From the NCBI GenBank assembly GCA_021202925.1, contig JAJQCD010000014.1, positions 124,001 to 188,000 on the forward strand: a stretch of 64,000 bases of DNA. The letters are read 5' to 3'. The notes beneath the pieces are model-generated. The model ran no database searches. It saw nothing but the letters and a program-made list of their open reading frames with translations, and was not told where the DNA came from. Below, one piece after another: positions 27,073 through 36,044 of this stretch. The position numbers and the translations under genes were made by a program. The stretch's first letter is position 1, and every line of letters starts with the position of its first letter. Origin of the DNA: Clostridiales bacterium (lineage in GTDB: Bacteria > Bacillota > Clostridia > Lachnospirales > Lachnospiraceae).

Positions 27073-28347
27073 TCAGTTTTTCAAACATCCAATCGGAACT
27101 ACATATACCCCGTCACGGCGACGATACGCATAGTCACCGACACCCGTTAACACCATAAGAAAAGATGCTGTCTTCATCTTATCTGTATCAATTTTTGCCT
27201 GCATGGCTTTCAGACTTGCAGCCCCCTCCTCAATCAGCTTATCGCCTCCGAGTTTGATTTCAATCAAACCATATTTCCCATTTCTTAAATGAACAACCGC
27301 ATCACATTCCTGGCCGTCTTTATCCCGATAATGATAAACCTCTCCATTCAGTGCATCCGCAAACACACGAAGATCTCTGACACAGAGAGTTTCAAAAAGA
27401 AACCCAAACGTTTTCAGGTCATTCAGCAAATCATTTGGACCGATGCCTAACGCTGCTGTTGCGATCGATGGATCAATATAATACCGGGTATCGGACGAAC
27501 GAATCGCGGTTTTTGACCGCAGATTGGGATTCCATGCCGGCATATCCTCAACAACAAAAATTTTTCGAAGTGCGTTCAGATAAGAGGCCACGGTTTCTTC
27601 ACTCATAGGGTTCTCGTCATTTGCGGCAATATCCTGCGCAATAACCGTGTTGGGTATCTGCCCGCCCTGGTTTCGCGCATAGGAACGCATGAGTCGGCGA
27701 ACTCTCTCGGGATTTTTCTGCACGCCGTCTGCCCGATTGATATCAGAACGAACAACTGCATCATAATAATCCATCGCCTGATCCAGAGCTATCTCATCAC
27801 GCATATCCACAGCCTGCGGCCACCCTCCCCGGCACACCAGAAAAGCCAGGTAATCGATACTGATATCAGAACCGCCGTCAATATCTGCCGCCCCCTCAAA
27901 AAGACTTTGCAAACTGACTTCTCCCGTCGATTCTCCGGATTCATACAGACTCATTGGCCGCATGGTAAGCCACGTAAAGCGCCCCGTGCCAGAGTGTGTA
28001 ATTTCCCTGGTATCGACAGGAACCGCTGAGCCGGTAAGAACAAACTGCCCCTGTTCGCCGCGATGATCAACCTCAAATCGAATCGCATCCCAAAGTTTAG
28101 GCGCAAGCTGCCATTCGTCAATCAGCCTTGGAACTGCTCCCTTCAAAAGTCGCTTTGGATTCAGCTCTGACATGCTGATATTCTGTTCTTTTTTCTCCGG
28201 ATCGTCCATATACAAAACACTTGCGGCAATCTGCTCCGCCGTCGTAGTCTTTCCACACCATTTGGGACCTTCAATCAACACCGCGCCTTTGCCCTCCAGC
28301 TTGCGTTTCAGCATACCATCCGCGATCCGTTTTTTGTAATTCATCAT
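27073..28347 (-). CDS. AAA ATPase with DUF4143 domain
   Basis: A 424-aa cytoplasmic protein. Walker A is visible as IEGPKWCGKTTTAEQI; YMDDPEKK and LIDEWQLAPKLWDAIR follow as the Walker B region, then LTGSAVPVD as sensor. The C-terminal third (about 220-424) is a DUF4143-type domain with VHLRNGKYGLIEIKLGG, an endonuclease-like fold seen in this family. Such AAA_14/DUF4143 proteins are common in gut anaerobes and poorly characterised. An ATG 7 codons upstream is possible, but it has no ribosome site. It is monocistronic, with repeats just upstream. Confidence 0.85.
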   Translation of the reverse strand: MMNYKKRIADGMLKRKLEGKGAVLIEGPKWCGKTTTAEQIAASVLYMDDPEKKEQNISMSELNPKRLLKGAVPRLIDEWQLAPKLWDAIRFEVDHRGEQGQFVLTGSAVPVDTREITHSGTGRFTWLTMRPMSLYESGESTGEVSLQSLFEGAADIDGGSDISIDYLAFLVCRGGWPQAVDMRDEIALDQAMDYYDAVVRSDINRADGVQKNPERVRRLMRSYARNQGGQIPNTVIAQDIAANDENPMSEETVASYLNALRKIFVVEDMPAWNPNLRSKTAIRSSDTRYYIDPSIATAALGIGPNDLLNDLKTFGFLFETLCVRDLRVFADALNGEVYHYRDKDGQECDAVVHLRNGKYGLIEIKLGGDKLIEEGAASLKAMQAKIDTDKMKTASFLMVLTGVGDYAYRRRDGVYVVPIGCLKN

Positions 28348-28412
28348 AAGGAACACCCCGATTTCCATTCTTTTATCTATAGGTTATACTGAAATGTCCG
28401 TTTTTTCAACGA

Positions 28413-28453
28413 TTTTCCGACGATTGGCGAAATATTTTTCCGACGATTGGCGA
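28413..28453. repeat. Tandem 18-bp direct repeats upstream of the AAA ATPase
   Basis: TTTTCCGACGATTGGCGA occurs at 28413-28430 and again at 28436-28453, a 23-bp period (about two helical turns). They lie 65-105 bp upstream of the ATPase start. Iteron-like operators for autoregulation are one explanation. Confidence 0.7.
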
Positions 28454-28465
28454 TGAAATGATCCG

Positions 28466-29329
28466 TCAGTTATCAACCTCCTCTTTTTTCGCCATCAGAT
28501 ACTGATACACATCCCGCTTCGCGATTCCGCGATCCTTCGCAACCACCCGCATGGCTTCCTTGCGATCCATTCCCTGGGCAAGACAGACCTCCATATGTTC
28601 CTCGATGGACATCTCATCCCAGGAACGCTGTCGTTCCTGTTGCATCTCTCCGATGGAGCGCCCCTCGATGACGATCACGCACTCTCCCCTCGGTTCCTCT
28701 GTGCGAAACCGCGCAAGCGCCCCCGCGAAAGTCGTGCGGTATGCTTCCTCATGCTTCTTGGTCAGTTCCCTGCAGAGTGTGATCTTCCGTGTTTCGCCAA
28801 GCGCCTCTGCCAGTTCCGTCAGTGTCGCCACGAGATGATGCGGCGCTTCATAGACAATGATCGTGCGTGTCTCCGATTTCAGCTCTTCAAGAATCCATTG
28901 CCGCTCTTTCTTATCGACCGGCAGAAATGCCTCGAAACAGAAGCGTCTGGTCGCCAGCCCCGACAGGGTCAGAGCCGTCACACAGGCTGCCGGTCCCGGC
29001 AGGGAAGTCACCTCAATGCCCGCCTCGTAGCATTGCCGCACCAGTTCCTCCCCCGGGTCTGAGATGCCCGGCGTTCCCGCGTCCGTCACCAGGGCAATCG
29101 TTGTCCCCTGCCGCATCTGTTCCACCAGATACCGCGCCTTTTCTACCTTATTATATTCATGATAACTCGTCATCGGCGTCCGGATTTCAAAATGATTCAG
29201 CAGCTTGATGCTGTGCCTGGTATCTTCCGCCGCAATCAGATCAACCTCCCGCAATGTATTCAGGACACGCAGCGTAATATCTTCCAGATTCCCGATTGGC
29301 GTCGCGCACAGGTACAACTTTCCCGCCAT
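28466..29329 (-). CDS. rsmI: 16S rRNA (cytidine1402-2'-O)-methyltransferase RsmI
   Basis: The protein (287 aa) is a tetrapyrrole-methylase-fold enzyme that modifies C1402 of 16S rRNA. It starts KLYLCATPIGNLEDITLRVL, with AEDTRHSIKLLNHF, VTDAGTPGISDPGEELVRQC and LPGPAACVTALTLSGL, all diagnostic of RsmI/YraL. AAGGAG lies upstream of the ATG at 29329, so a longer in-frame start is not needed. It follows trmN6 by 13 bp, matching the yabB-yabC arrangement of Bacillus. Confidence 0.96.
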   Translation of the reverse strand: MAGKLYLCATPIGNLEDITLRVLNTLREVDLIAAEDTRHSIKLLNHFEIRTPMTSYHEYNKVEKARYLVEQMRQGTTIALVTDAGTPGISDPGEELVRQCYEAGIEVTSLPGPAACVTALTLSGLATRRFCFEAFLPVDKKERQWILEELKSETRTIIVYEAPHHLVATLTELAEALGETRKITLCRELTKKHEEAYRTTFAGALARFRTEEPRGECVIVIEGRSIGEMQQERQRSWDEMSIEEHMEVCLAQGMDRKEAMRVVAKDRGIAKRDVYQYLMAKKEEVDN

Positions 29330-29342
29330 ATTCTTCTCCTTA

Positions 29343-30086
29343 TCAATATCCATATACCGTGGTAATTTCCTCCGAATAGACGCCCGGTTCCCGAAACACA
29401 ATCACCGGCGCCTCAACCTTCATCATTGGTTTCCCTCCGCGCACGGCTTCCACCAGAACCATATTCGCCTCCCGATCAACAAAGGGATGCACCAGTTTCA
29501 TCCGCTTGGGTTCCAGGTGATGTCCGTTCAGGACAGACAGAATCTCGGCAAGCCGCTCCGGCCGATGCACCAGATAAAACCGCCCGCCAGGCTTCAGCAG
29601 CAGCTCCGTCTCCCGCACGACGTCCTCCAGGGTACAGAGGATTTCATGTCTCGCGATTGCCTTGGGCAGATCCGGATTCTTCAGCCCCCGGAAACCGGTC
29701 ATGTATGGCGGGTTCGACGTCACCACATCAAAAGAAGCCCTGCCGAATATCCGGCTGGCTTCTCTGATGTCACCCTTTACAATCTCCACACGGTCTTCCA
29801 GATGGTTCAGCCGCACGCTTCGACCGGCCATCCCGGCCACTTCTTCCTGAATCTCCAGTCCGGTAAAATGTTCGCCTTCCGTCTTCGCCTCCAGAAGAAT
29901 CGGGATAATGCCCGTCCCGGTTCCCAGATCCAGCGCCCGTTCACCCCGCCTCACCGAAGCGAAACCGGAGAGAAGAACTGCGTCCATCCCAAAACAGAAT
30001 CCCTTTTTCTTCTGGATGATATGGTATCCATTCCGCTGCAGATCGTCAATTCTCTCATCTTCCAGCAGCATCCCCTTCTCATCCAT
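29343..30086 (-). CDS. tRNA1(Val) (adenine(37)-N6)-methyltransferase family protein
   Basis: A 247-aa SAM-dependent N6-adenine methyltransferase. ALDLGTGTGIIPILLEAK is SAM motif I, and VVTSNPPYM is the catalytic NPPY motif. It belongs to the TrmN6/YabB family that methylates adenine 37 of some tRNAs. IIQKKKGFCFGMDAVLLSGF is the characteristic N-terminal segment. It overlaps ricT by 8 nt and precedes rsmI, so translation is coupled. The Bacillus yaaT-yabB-yabC neighbourhood supports the assignment. Confidence 0.92.
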   Translation of the reverse strand: MDEKGMLLEDERIDDLQRNGYHIIQKKKGFCFGMDAVLLSGFASVRRGERALDLGTGTGIIPILLEAKTEGEHFTGLEIQEEVAGMAGRSVRLNHLEDRVEIVKGDIREASRIFGRASFDVVTSNPPYMTGFRGLKNPDLPKAIARHEILCTLEDVVRETELLLKPGGRFYLVHRPERLAEILSVLNGHHLEPKRMKLVHPFVDREANMVLVEAVRGGKPMMKVEAPVIVFREPGVYSEEITTVYGY

Positions 30087-30987
30087 GGTTTTTCGTTTTT
30101 CCTTCCTTCTTCTCCAGCGCCTCCAGCTTCTTCAGTTCGGAGTCAGACGCTTCCGGTTTTCCCTTTTTGCGTCTCGGCCGGAACTTCAGCTGATCGGCCG
30201 GATACTCACGGATCTCCTTATCCTCTTTGCCGACCATAACGACCACCTTGACCGTCTGACGCAGCACATTGACACTGTGTACCTCTCCTTTCAGACCGTC
30301 GTCCGTCGTCACATAATCGCCCACGCCGGGAAGCCTGCTGTTCAGATACTCATAAGTCTCCTGTTCATTCTTCAGACAGCACATCAGTCTGCCGCACACA
30401 CCGGAAATCTTGGATGGATTCAGGGAAAGGTTCTGTTCCTTTGCCATGCGGATGGAAACCGGCGCGAACTCCGTCAGATACGAATGGCAGCAGAGCGGAC
30501 GCCCACAGATGCCAATTCCACCCACAATCTTCGTCTCATCGCGAACACCCACCTGACGCAGTTCAATTCTCGTCTTAAATACAGAAGCCAGATCTTTGAC
30601 CAGTTCGCGAAAATCAATCCTGCCATCTGCAGTGAAATAAAACAGAATCTTATTGTTGTCAAACGTATATTCCACATCAATCAGTTTCATATCCAGCTCA
30701 TGTCTCCGGATCTTTTCCTTACAGATGCGAAATGCCTCTTTCTCTCTGCTTCGATTGCTCTTCTCCCGCTCCTCATCCTCTTTCGTCGCCATCCGGATCA
30801 CGGCCCGAAGCGGCGGAATCACTTTCTCATCCTCAACTTCCCGTCTCCCCAAAACCACAGTTCCGTATTCAATGCCACGGGCTGTCTCTACAATGACATG
30901 ATCCCCCTTCCGGATTTCCAGTTCCCGCGGGGAAAAATAATAGATCTTGGCCGCGCTGCGAAACCGCACACCAATGATTGTTGTCAT
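30079..30987 (-). CDS. ricT: PSP1/RicT family regulatory iron-sulfur protein
   Basis: The protein (302 aa) is of the PSP1 family, named RicT or YaaT in Bacillus, where it forms a complex with YlbF and YmcA that affects RNase Y activity and phosphorelay. The cysteine-rich core reads GGIGICGRPLCCHSYL and SGVCGRLMCCLKNEQETY, the conserved [4Fe-4S]-type ligands of RicT. The Lys/Glu-rich C-terminus is a usual tail. It lies between holB and the tRNA methyltransferase as in Bacillus; the partners are not in this window. Confidence 0.93.
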   Translation of the reverse strand: MTTIIGVRFRSAAKIYYFSPRELEIRKGDHVIVETARGIEYGTVVLGRREVEDEKVIPPLRAVIRMATKEDEEREKSNRSREKEAFRICKEKIRRHELDMKLIDVEYTFDNNKILFYFTADGRIDFRELVKDLASVFKTRIELRQVGVRDETKIVGGIGICGRPLCCHSYLTEFAPVSIRMAKEQNLSLNPSKISGVCGRLMCCLKNEQETYEYLNSRLPGVGDYVTTDDGLKGEVHSVNVLRQTVKVVVMVGKEDKEIREYPADQLKFRPRRKKGKPEASDSELKKLEALEKKEGKTKNHG

Positions 30988-31007
30988 ATCCGTCTACTCC
31001 TCCTGAA

Positions 31008-31997
31008 TCAATTTTCCTTCATCACCAGAAGCAACAGTTCCATTGTCAGATCCATATTGACGTTGGCGTTCAGGCGGACCTTCGCTTTCTCGATTGCCTC
31101 CAGGATCTTCTCCAGGCCATCATACCCACTGTTCTTACTGATCTCATTGATCAACCGAAACTCATCCTTAAAAATCAGTTGATTCATATCTCTGGTTACC
31201 TTATACATAAGAATATCCCGATACCAGAGCTGCATAAAATCCAGGCATTCCTGGATGTCCAGCTTGTCTTCCTTCAACCGCCGGATGTCCTCCAGAAGCT
31301 CAGAAATATCCGCATCCTTCACATGCCGGAGAATTCCCAGAACCGCCTGCACCAGGCGCCTGAAATCGTCCGAGGAGAATAGCGCGATCGCCTTGCCCAG
31401 ATTACCCCTGGCAAAAGCCGCATACACTTCTGCGTCCCCTTCCGGGACCTTCCTGTTCTGAACCAGGTAACTCTTCACCACGGAATCCCTAAGCGGCTTC
31501 AGCTTCAGCTGCACACAACGGGACAGAATCGTCGGCAGGAACAAATCCTGATTCGTCGTCAGCAGGATAATGACTGCGTAAGACGGCGGCTCTTCAATCG
31601 TCTTGAGGAGCGCGTTCTGCGCCTGCTGCGTCATCTTCTCCGCCTCATCCACAATATAAATCTTATAGTAGCTGCTGTATGGACGCACCAGCATCGTATC
31701 GTTGATCTGCTCACGAATGTCATTTACGCTGATGCTGTTCGGTTTCTCATGCGTCACATGGATCAGGTCCGGGTGATTCCCGCTCAGAACCTGCCGACAG
31801 GCATGGCATTCCATGCACGGCTCCCTTCCGCCCTTTTCGCACAGGAGCGTCAGTGCAAATGCATCCGCCAGCGATTTCCTTCCCATTCCGGCTTCGCCCG
31901 TCAGAATATAAGCATGGGACACCTTATGATTTTCGATTGCCTTCTGTAAATGTTCCTTGATCTGATCCTGCCCGACAATATCATGAAAACTCAACAT
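31008..31997 (-). CDS. holB: DNA polymerase III delta' subunit
   Basis: A 329-aa clamp-loader subunit. SFHDIVGQDQIKEHLQKA is the N-terminal signature, HAYILTGEAGMGRKSLADAFA a degenerate Walker A, and CMECHACRQVLSGNHPDLIHV a zinc-binding module. IVDEAEKMTQQAQNALLKT is the Walker B/SRC region. The ATG at 31997 has AGGGGG upstream and is preferred over the longer reading. It lies in a yaaO-holB-yaaT-like cluster without the usual tmk, yaaQ and yaaR. Confidence 0.93.
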   Translation of the reverse strand: MLSFHDIVGQDQIKEHLQKAIENHKVSHAYILTGEAGMGRKSLADAFALTLLCEKGGREPCMECHACRQVLSGNHPDLIHVTHEKPNSISVNDIREQINDTMLVRPYSSYYKIYIVDEAEKMTQQAQNALLKTIEEPPSYAVIILLTTNQDLFLPTILSRCVQLKLKPLRDSVVKSYLVQNRKVPEGDAEVYAAFARGNLGKAIALFSSDDFRRLVQAVLGILRHVKDADISELLEDIRRLKEDKLDIQECLDFMQLWYRDILMYKVTRDMNQLIFKDEFRLINEISKNSGYDGLEKILEAIEKAKVRLNANVNMDLTMELLLLVMKEN

Positions 31998-32107
31998 AAG
32001 TATGCCCCCTTGCATCGGTCTGTTTTTCATACCAGGGAACGGACGAAATCCGTTTCCTGTTCATCCGAATTATAACACAGTTTTTGATTCATGTATAGAA
32101 AAATCAA

Positions 32108-33601
32108 TCAGATGACGCGAATGAACCTACCCTCCGGATCCGCCATTCCCTTCAGTGGAAGACCGATTTTTCTGTAGTGCTTCAGTACCGCAAAAGCTGC
32201 CGACGTCACGCGCTCCCCCGGCGCAAGAATCGGAATCCCCGGCGGATAAATGTAGACAAATTCCGCGCAGACACGTCCCAGGCAGGCCTCCAGTTGCACG
32301 GTCTCGCCGTTCTCTGACAGAGCGTCCGCCATCTCCCATACCGGCTCCGCAACCGGAAAGGCTATCTCGCAGGCATCATCTGCGGATGCCCGAACCAGTC
32401 GCCGGTCAATCTCCAGAAACGCATCCGCCAGGCGATCCAGATGCTCCTGCCGATCCATAAATGTCGTGATTGCCACCACATAATCTGCCCCGCACATCTC
32501 CACTTCAATATGGTATTCCTCGCGCAGCCATTGCCCCAGCCGCTCCCCGGTCACAGCCTGAACCCCGTCAGCAGCCGGAAAACACGCTCTGCAGGACACT
32601 ACAATTCTGGATGAATCCACCGCAAAAACCGCCCGTTTCCCGACCCATTCCCGGCCAGCCAGCCGCAGATTCTGAAGCGGTGCCAGTCTCTCCCGGATCC
32701 TCTCAAGCCGTCCGGCAAATGCTTCCAGTTCCCGCACCCCGTGCTTCCACATCTCGTAAATGCATCGCTCAATCGATGCCATAAAAACATAGGACGGGCT
32801 GCTGCTCTGAAACATTTGCAGATAGCGCTCCAGTCTCCTTTCCTCGATCCGCTCCCCTTTGAGGTGAAGCACTGCCGTCTGTGTCAGCGACGGCAACGTC
32901 TTGTGCAGACTCTGAATGACGACATCCGCACCGCACGACAGAGCCGACTCCGGGAAGGCACCTTCGGCCGGACCGGTCGACGACAGCTCCCTGCGGATGC
33001 CAGGGCGAAACGAAAGATGGGCTCCATGCGCCTCATCCACAATCAACGGAACACCGTGCCGGTGTGCCGCCTCCGCGATCGCCCTTACATCGGAGACAAC
33101 TCCCTCGTAGGTCGGAGACGTGAGAAATACCGCGGAAATCTTCGTGTCTCCGGCCAGAATCTGCTCCACATCTTCCGCTGAAATCCCTCCGTTTATCCCC
33201 CATTTGTCAATTGTTTGTGGATAAACATAGCAAGCCGGCCGGCGATTGAGGATAACCGCATGATATGCAGACTTGTGAGAGTTTCTCGCCATCAGAATTT
33301 TCCCATCCGCCGCTGCGTGAATCGCGCCAAGCACCCCTGCCGTGCTGCCATTGACCAGATACCAGGTACGGTCGGAGCCGTACACGGAAGCGACCCATGC
33401 CATGGAATCCTTCAGGATTCCTTCCGGATGATGAAGATTGTCAAACCCGTCAATTTCCGTAATGTCAATGGCAAACGGATTCGGAAACGCCGCAATCTCA
33501 GCCCGATCCGTCCGTCTCTTATGTCCGGGCATGTGCATGGGCGCTGCATCTGACGCCACATATCTCTCCAGTCTGGAGAGCAAAAGATCTTCTCTGGTCA
33601 T
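32108..33601 (-). CDS. PLP-dependent Orn/Lys/Arg decarboxylase family protein
   Basis: The protein (497 aa) is a fold-type I PLP enzyme similar to Bacillus YaaO and SpeA. PMHMPGHKRR is the N-terminal signature, LIVDEAHGAHLSF the PLP-binding Asp/His region, and DVVIQSLHKTLPSLTQTAVL contains the PLP Lys. The C-terminal domain ends IPPGIPILAPGERV-like. Such enzymes decarboxylate arginine, lysine or ornithine; the specificity is not readable. GGAGG lies upstream of ATG. It begins the operon of housekeeping genes, as yaaO does in Bacillus. Confidence 0.9.
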   Translation of the reverse strand: MTREDLLLSRLERYVASDAAPMHMPGHKRRTDRAEIAAFPNPFAIDITEIDGFDNLHHPEGILKDSMAWVASVYGSDRTWYLVNGSTAGVLGAIHAAADGKILMARNSHKSAYHAVILNRRPACYVYPQTIDKWGINGGISAEDVEQILAGDTKISAVFLTSPTYEGVVSDVRAIAEAAHRHGVPLIVDEAHGAHLSFRPGIRRELSSTGPAEGAFPESALSCGADVVIQSLHKTLPSLTQTAVLHLKGERIEERRLERYLQMFQSSSPSYVFMASIERCIYEMWKHGVRELEAFAGRLERIRERLAPLQNLRLAGREWVGKRAVFAVDSSRIVVSCRACFPAADGVQAVTGERLGQWLREEYHIEVEMCGADYVVAITTFMDRQEHLDRLADAFLEIDRRLVRASADDACEIAFPVAEPVWEMADALSENGETVQLEACLGRVCAEFVYIYPPGIPILAPGERVTSAAFAVLKHYRKIGLPLKGMADPEGRFIRVI

Positions 33602-33624
33602 CTTTGGAATCCTCCGGTGAATGC

Positions 33625-33653
33625 TTTACAATTTTTACAGACATGGCTATAAT
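33625..33653 (+). promoter_or_regulatory. Promoter of the 75-residue gene
   Basis: TTTACA, a 17-bp spacer and TATAAT, 21 bp upstream of the ATG at 33675. Confidence 0.75.
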
Positions 33654-33674
33654 GAAATCCTGAAGGAGGCAATC

Positions 33675-33902
33675 ATGAGAGAAATGGAATTTAAAATGGA
33701 ACGCCAGGGCCTGGTAGCCATCGGAGACCGCGTTGAAGTCACCGAACGCGAAGGAATCAATTACAGTTATATCATTGAACCGGCCGTGGCCATGTCCGGC
33801 TGTTACAAATCCAGAAACCGCCTGAAATCCCGCGAAGGAATCGTCAAAGACATTCGCGAGAATACACGCGGCTTCTATGTCATTGTCGCTTTCGACGAGT
33901 GA
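33675..33902 (+). CDS. Small unknown protein (75 aa)
   Basis: A perfect AAGGAGG and a consensus-like promoter show that this short frame is a real gene, starting at 33675. The product is charged and soluble, with GLVAIGDRVEVTEREGIN and SREGIVKDIRENTRGFYVIV, a pattern of short beta strands and turns like a small beta-barrel. There is no membrane helix and one Cys. I do not recognise the family. It stands alone, divergent from the PLP decarboxylase and convergent with the sigma-like fusion. Confidence 0.8.
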   Translation: MREMEFKMERQGLVAIGDRVEVTEREGINYSYIIEPAVAMSGCYKSRNRLKSREGIVKDIRENTRGFYVIVAFDE

Positions 33903-33929
33903 CCGTGCTCCGATACGCAGCCGGACCCG

Positions 33930-35660
33930 CTATTCAATCATCACCCGGTTCTGCTCCGGAATCACCAGCACCCGCCGCCAGAGCGCGGTTGCCTGTTTCC
34001 CCGGCGCCCAGTCGCAGTCCATCCAGTAGCAATACGCATACCCACCCTGTGTCAGCACAAACTGCACCACATCATTTCCGGTCGTTGAAACCAGACTGCG
34101 AAGCGCCGTATCCTCCAGATAACTCATCTGACCGCTGAGCGAAATCACCGCAATCAGTCCGTGATTGCTTTTCCAGCTTTCCGGCAGATAGGTTGCGTAA
34201 ATCTGCCCGGTTGTTTCCGAGTAGCTCATCTGCGCCAGTCTTCCCTGGAATTCGCCATGCAGAAGCTCCGCTTCCCCGTAGGATCCGATCGGCCGACGAT
34301 AGATTTCACTGTAATAGACCTGATTCTCATCCCGACGGACATAACTGCTGTAATACACCCAGTCGCCCGCAAGACAATAACTGTCAATCGTCCTTCCCCG
34401 TGACTCGAACAGCTCCGTACTGCCGCCTGATTTTTTATAAATTGCGTTGCCATCCTCATAGGAACTCAGGACAAACGTCGTCTGCCCTCTGGTCCGGCTG
34501 TCAATATCCACGTTGCGAATCCGGTTGGAAGACATCTGAAATACCCTGTCTTCATAATGAATCATTCCATCATTTCCCGCCGTCACCATCCTCCCAATCG
34601 TATCGTACAGATAAATCTCCCCATCCTCGACAGCCGCGTAAGTGCTGCACGTCAACGTTTCAAAGCTCTGATTCGGAGCCACTCTTTTGATGCTTCCATA
34701 CTGACAGACAAAAATCCAGTCTTCCCAGAGATAATAATCCTCCACATCAGACGCTATCGTCTGCACCTCGTCCCCATTCTCCCGCACACGATACAGCACA
34801 TGAGAAAGGGACTCATGCACCCTGGAGAGCCGGCTGTCCGGACGCTCCGGACACGGCAGATAATACGTCCATCCGCCTTCCGTCTGCACCTCCGGATTCA
34901 GCTCCGGTTCCTCCTGCGCATCAGCCTCCTCGGCAGTAAGCGCATACAACACATCTCCATCCTCTGACAGATAGACGAACTGTCCTCCGACCGGAATCCA
35001 CAGGTCTTCTTTCTCTTCTTCCGTTTCCGATTCCGACTCCTCTTCCGTTGTTTCTCTCCCCGCCATTGCCAGAGTCGTCTCCGGCTCTTCCTGTCCGTCA
35101 TCCTCCGTCATCGCAATCGGTTCGATATCCAACGGATTGCGGATCTGACTGACCTGACTGCGAATCTTCCATATTCCCAGGCCAATCATACCAATCGCCG
35201 CGGCAAGGATTACCACAGAAAACAGGACCTGTGCGGCCGTCCGCAGCGGCGTTTTCGGAACGGACGTCTCCTTCTCATCAGTGATATCCAGACGATCTTC
35301 AATCTCCAGAAGCAGCGACGCTTCATCGAACCGGGAACGGTTTTCTTTCTTTGCGTCCTTCGACTGCATCTTTTCTTCTGCGTAAGAATCCTCCAGCATC
35401 TCTCTGCTGGCATTCAGCTTCGTTTCCGCCAGAAAATCCGCCCGCTTTAACAGCCAGTCCACCGGCTTCTTTTCCTTCTGAAGCTGATCGGCCCTCTGAA
35501 ACGCTTCCATATAAGTCAGAATCAGCAGTTCCTTCATTCTGTCTTCCTGATTGCCAAATACCAATTCTGCATGCCGATATAAAGTCTGATAGGTTAAAAT
35601 ATATAATTTTTCGAATTCTTCTATCCGAACTGATTCCTCGGACTGTTTTTTCTCTTTCAT
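33930..35660 (-). CDS. Membrane protein: sigma-region-2-like N-terminus, one TM helix, extracellular propeller-like domain
   Basis: The protein is 576 aa. Residues about 15-90 (FEKLYILTYQTLYRHAELVF ... GNQED ... KKPVDWLLKRADFLAETKL) follow the pattern of region 2 of ECF sigma factors. There is no region 4 helix-turn-helix. A Lys/Glu-rich linker leads to one TM helix near 141-165, then an acidic Glu/Ser/Thr stretch and about 350 extracellular residues with repeated YLSEDGDVLYAL-, YLYDTIGRMV-, YSSYVRR-type strands, like a beta-propeller. The ATG at 35660 has GAGG at better spacing than the ATG 5 codons upstream. Neighbours give no clue. It could be a membrane-tethered sensor that borrowed a sigma-like module; the sigma similarity is weak and read by eye. 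Confidence 0.7.
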   Translation of the reverse strand: MKEKKQSEESVRIEEFEKLYILTYQTLYRHAELVFGNQEDRMKELLILTYMEAFQRADQLQKEKKPVDWLLKRADFLAETKLNASREMLEDSYAEEKMQSKDAKKENRSRFDEASLLLEIEDRLDITDEKETSVPKTPLRTAAQVLFSVVILAAAIGMIGLGIWKIRSQVSQIRNPLDIEPIAMTEDDGQEEPETTLAMAGRETTEEESESETEEEKEDLWIPVGGQFVYLSEDGDVLYALTAEEADAQEEPELNPEVQTEGGWTYYLPCPERPDSRLSRVHESLSHVLYRVRENGDEVQTIASDVEDYYLWEDWIFVCQYGSIKRVAPNQSFETLTCSTYAAVEDGEIYLYDTIGRMVTAGNDGMIHYEDRVFQMSSNRIRNVDIDSRTRGQTTFVLSSYEDGNAIYKKSGGSTELFESRGRTIDSYCLAGDWVYYSSYVRRDENQVYYSEIYRRPIGSYGEAELLHGEFQGRLAQMSYSETTGQIYATYLPESWKSNHGLIAVISLSGQMSYLEDTALRSLVSTTGNDVVQFVLTQGGYAYCYWMDCDWAPGKQATALWRRVLVIPEQNRVMIE

Positions 35661-35833
35661 CCTCGTCGACCTCATTGAAACAGAATTCCGTCATAACACC
35701 GAAAACCATCACATCTGTTTTTCATCTTAACAAATTATTACCTGTTTGACAACTTAAAACACCGGAAAGTCGAACAATTTGCCGCTATTTCGATGCCTTC
35801 TTCCCGAATTTCTCCCGAATCATAAAAAACAGC

Positions 35834-35862
35834 TTGCAAAACGCGCGAAGATGCCGTATAAT
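35834..35862 (+). promoter_or_regulatory. Promoter of tRNA-Val
   Basis: TTGCAA, a 17-bp spacer and TATAAT, with the tRNA starting 11 bp after the -10 box. Confidence 0.85.
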
Positions 35863-35872
35863 AAATGCCGAT

Positions 35873-35945
35873 GGAGATTTAGCTCAGCTGGGAGAGCGTC
35901 TGCTTGACGTGTAGAAGGTCGCAGGTTCGAGCCCTGTAGTCTCCA
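35873..35945 (+). tRNA. tRNA-Val (anticodon GAC)
   Basis: A 73-nt cloverleaf. The acceptor GGAGATT pairs with AGTCTCC (one G-T), the D-arm is GCTC/GAGC, the anticodon stem TCTGC/GTAGA carries loop TTGACGT with anticodon GAC, and the T-arm contains GGTTCGAGCC-type sequence. The discriminator is A. The 3' CCA is not encoded, as a T-run follows directly. Confidence 0.97.
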
Positions 35946-35974
35946 TTTTTTCTTGCAGAAATATCCAGACAGCA

Positions 35975-36018
35975 AAGCGATCCGCACGCCCTTTAGCCAG
36001 GCAGTGTGCGGATCGCTT
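35975..36018. terminator. Bidirectional terminator between tRNA-Val and the M20 hydrolase gene
   Basis: A 13-bp perfect stem, AAGCGATCCGCAC with its complement, around an 18-nt loop, followed by CTTTTGTC on the plus strand and by TTGCTGTC on the minus strand. Confidence 0.8.
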
Positions 36019-36044
36019 CTTTTGTCTTCCTTCTGAATTCGTAA

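Noticed and set aside
28413..28453. CRISPR array
   Set aside because: There are only two copies with a 5-bp gap, far too short for spacers.
33930..35660. Functional complete sigma factor
   Set aside because: Region 4 is absent and the protein is membrane-anchored with a large extracellular part.
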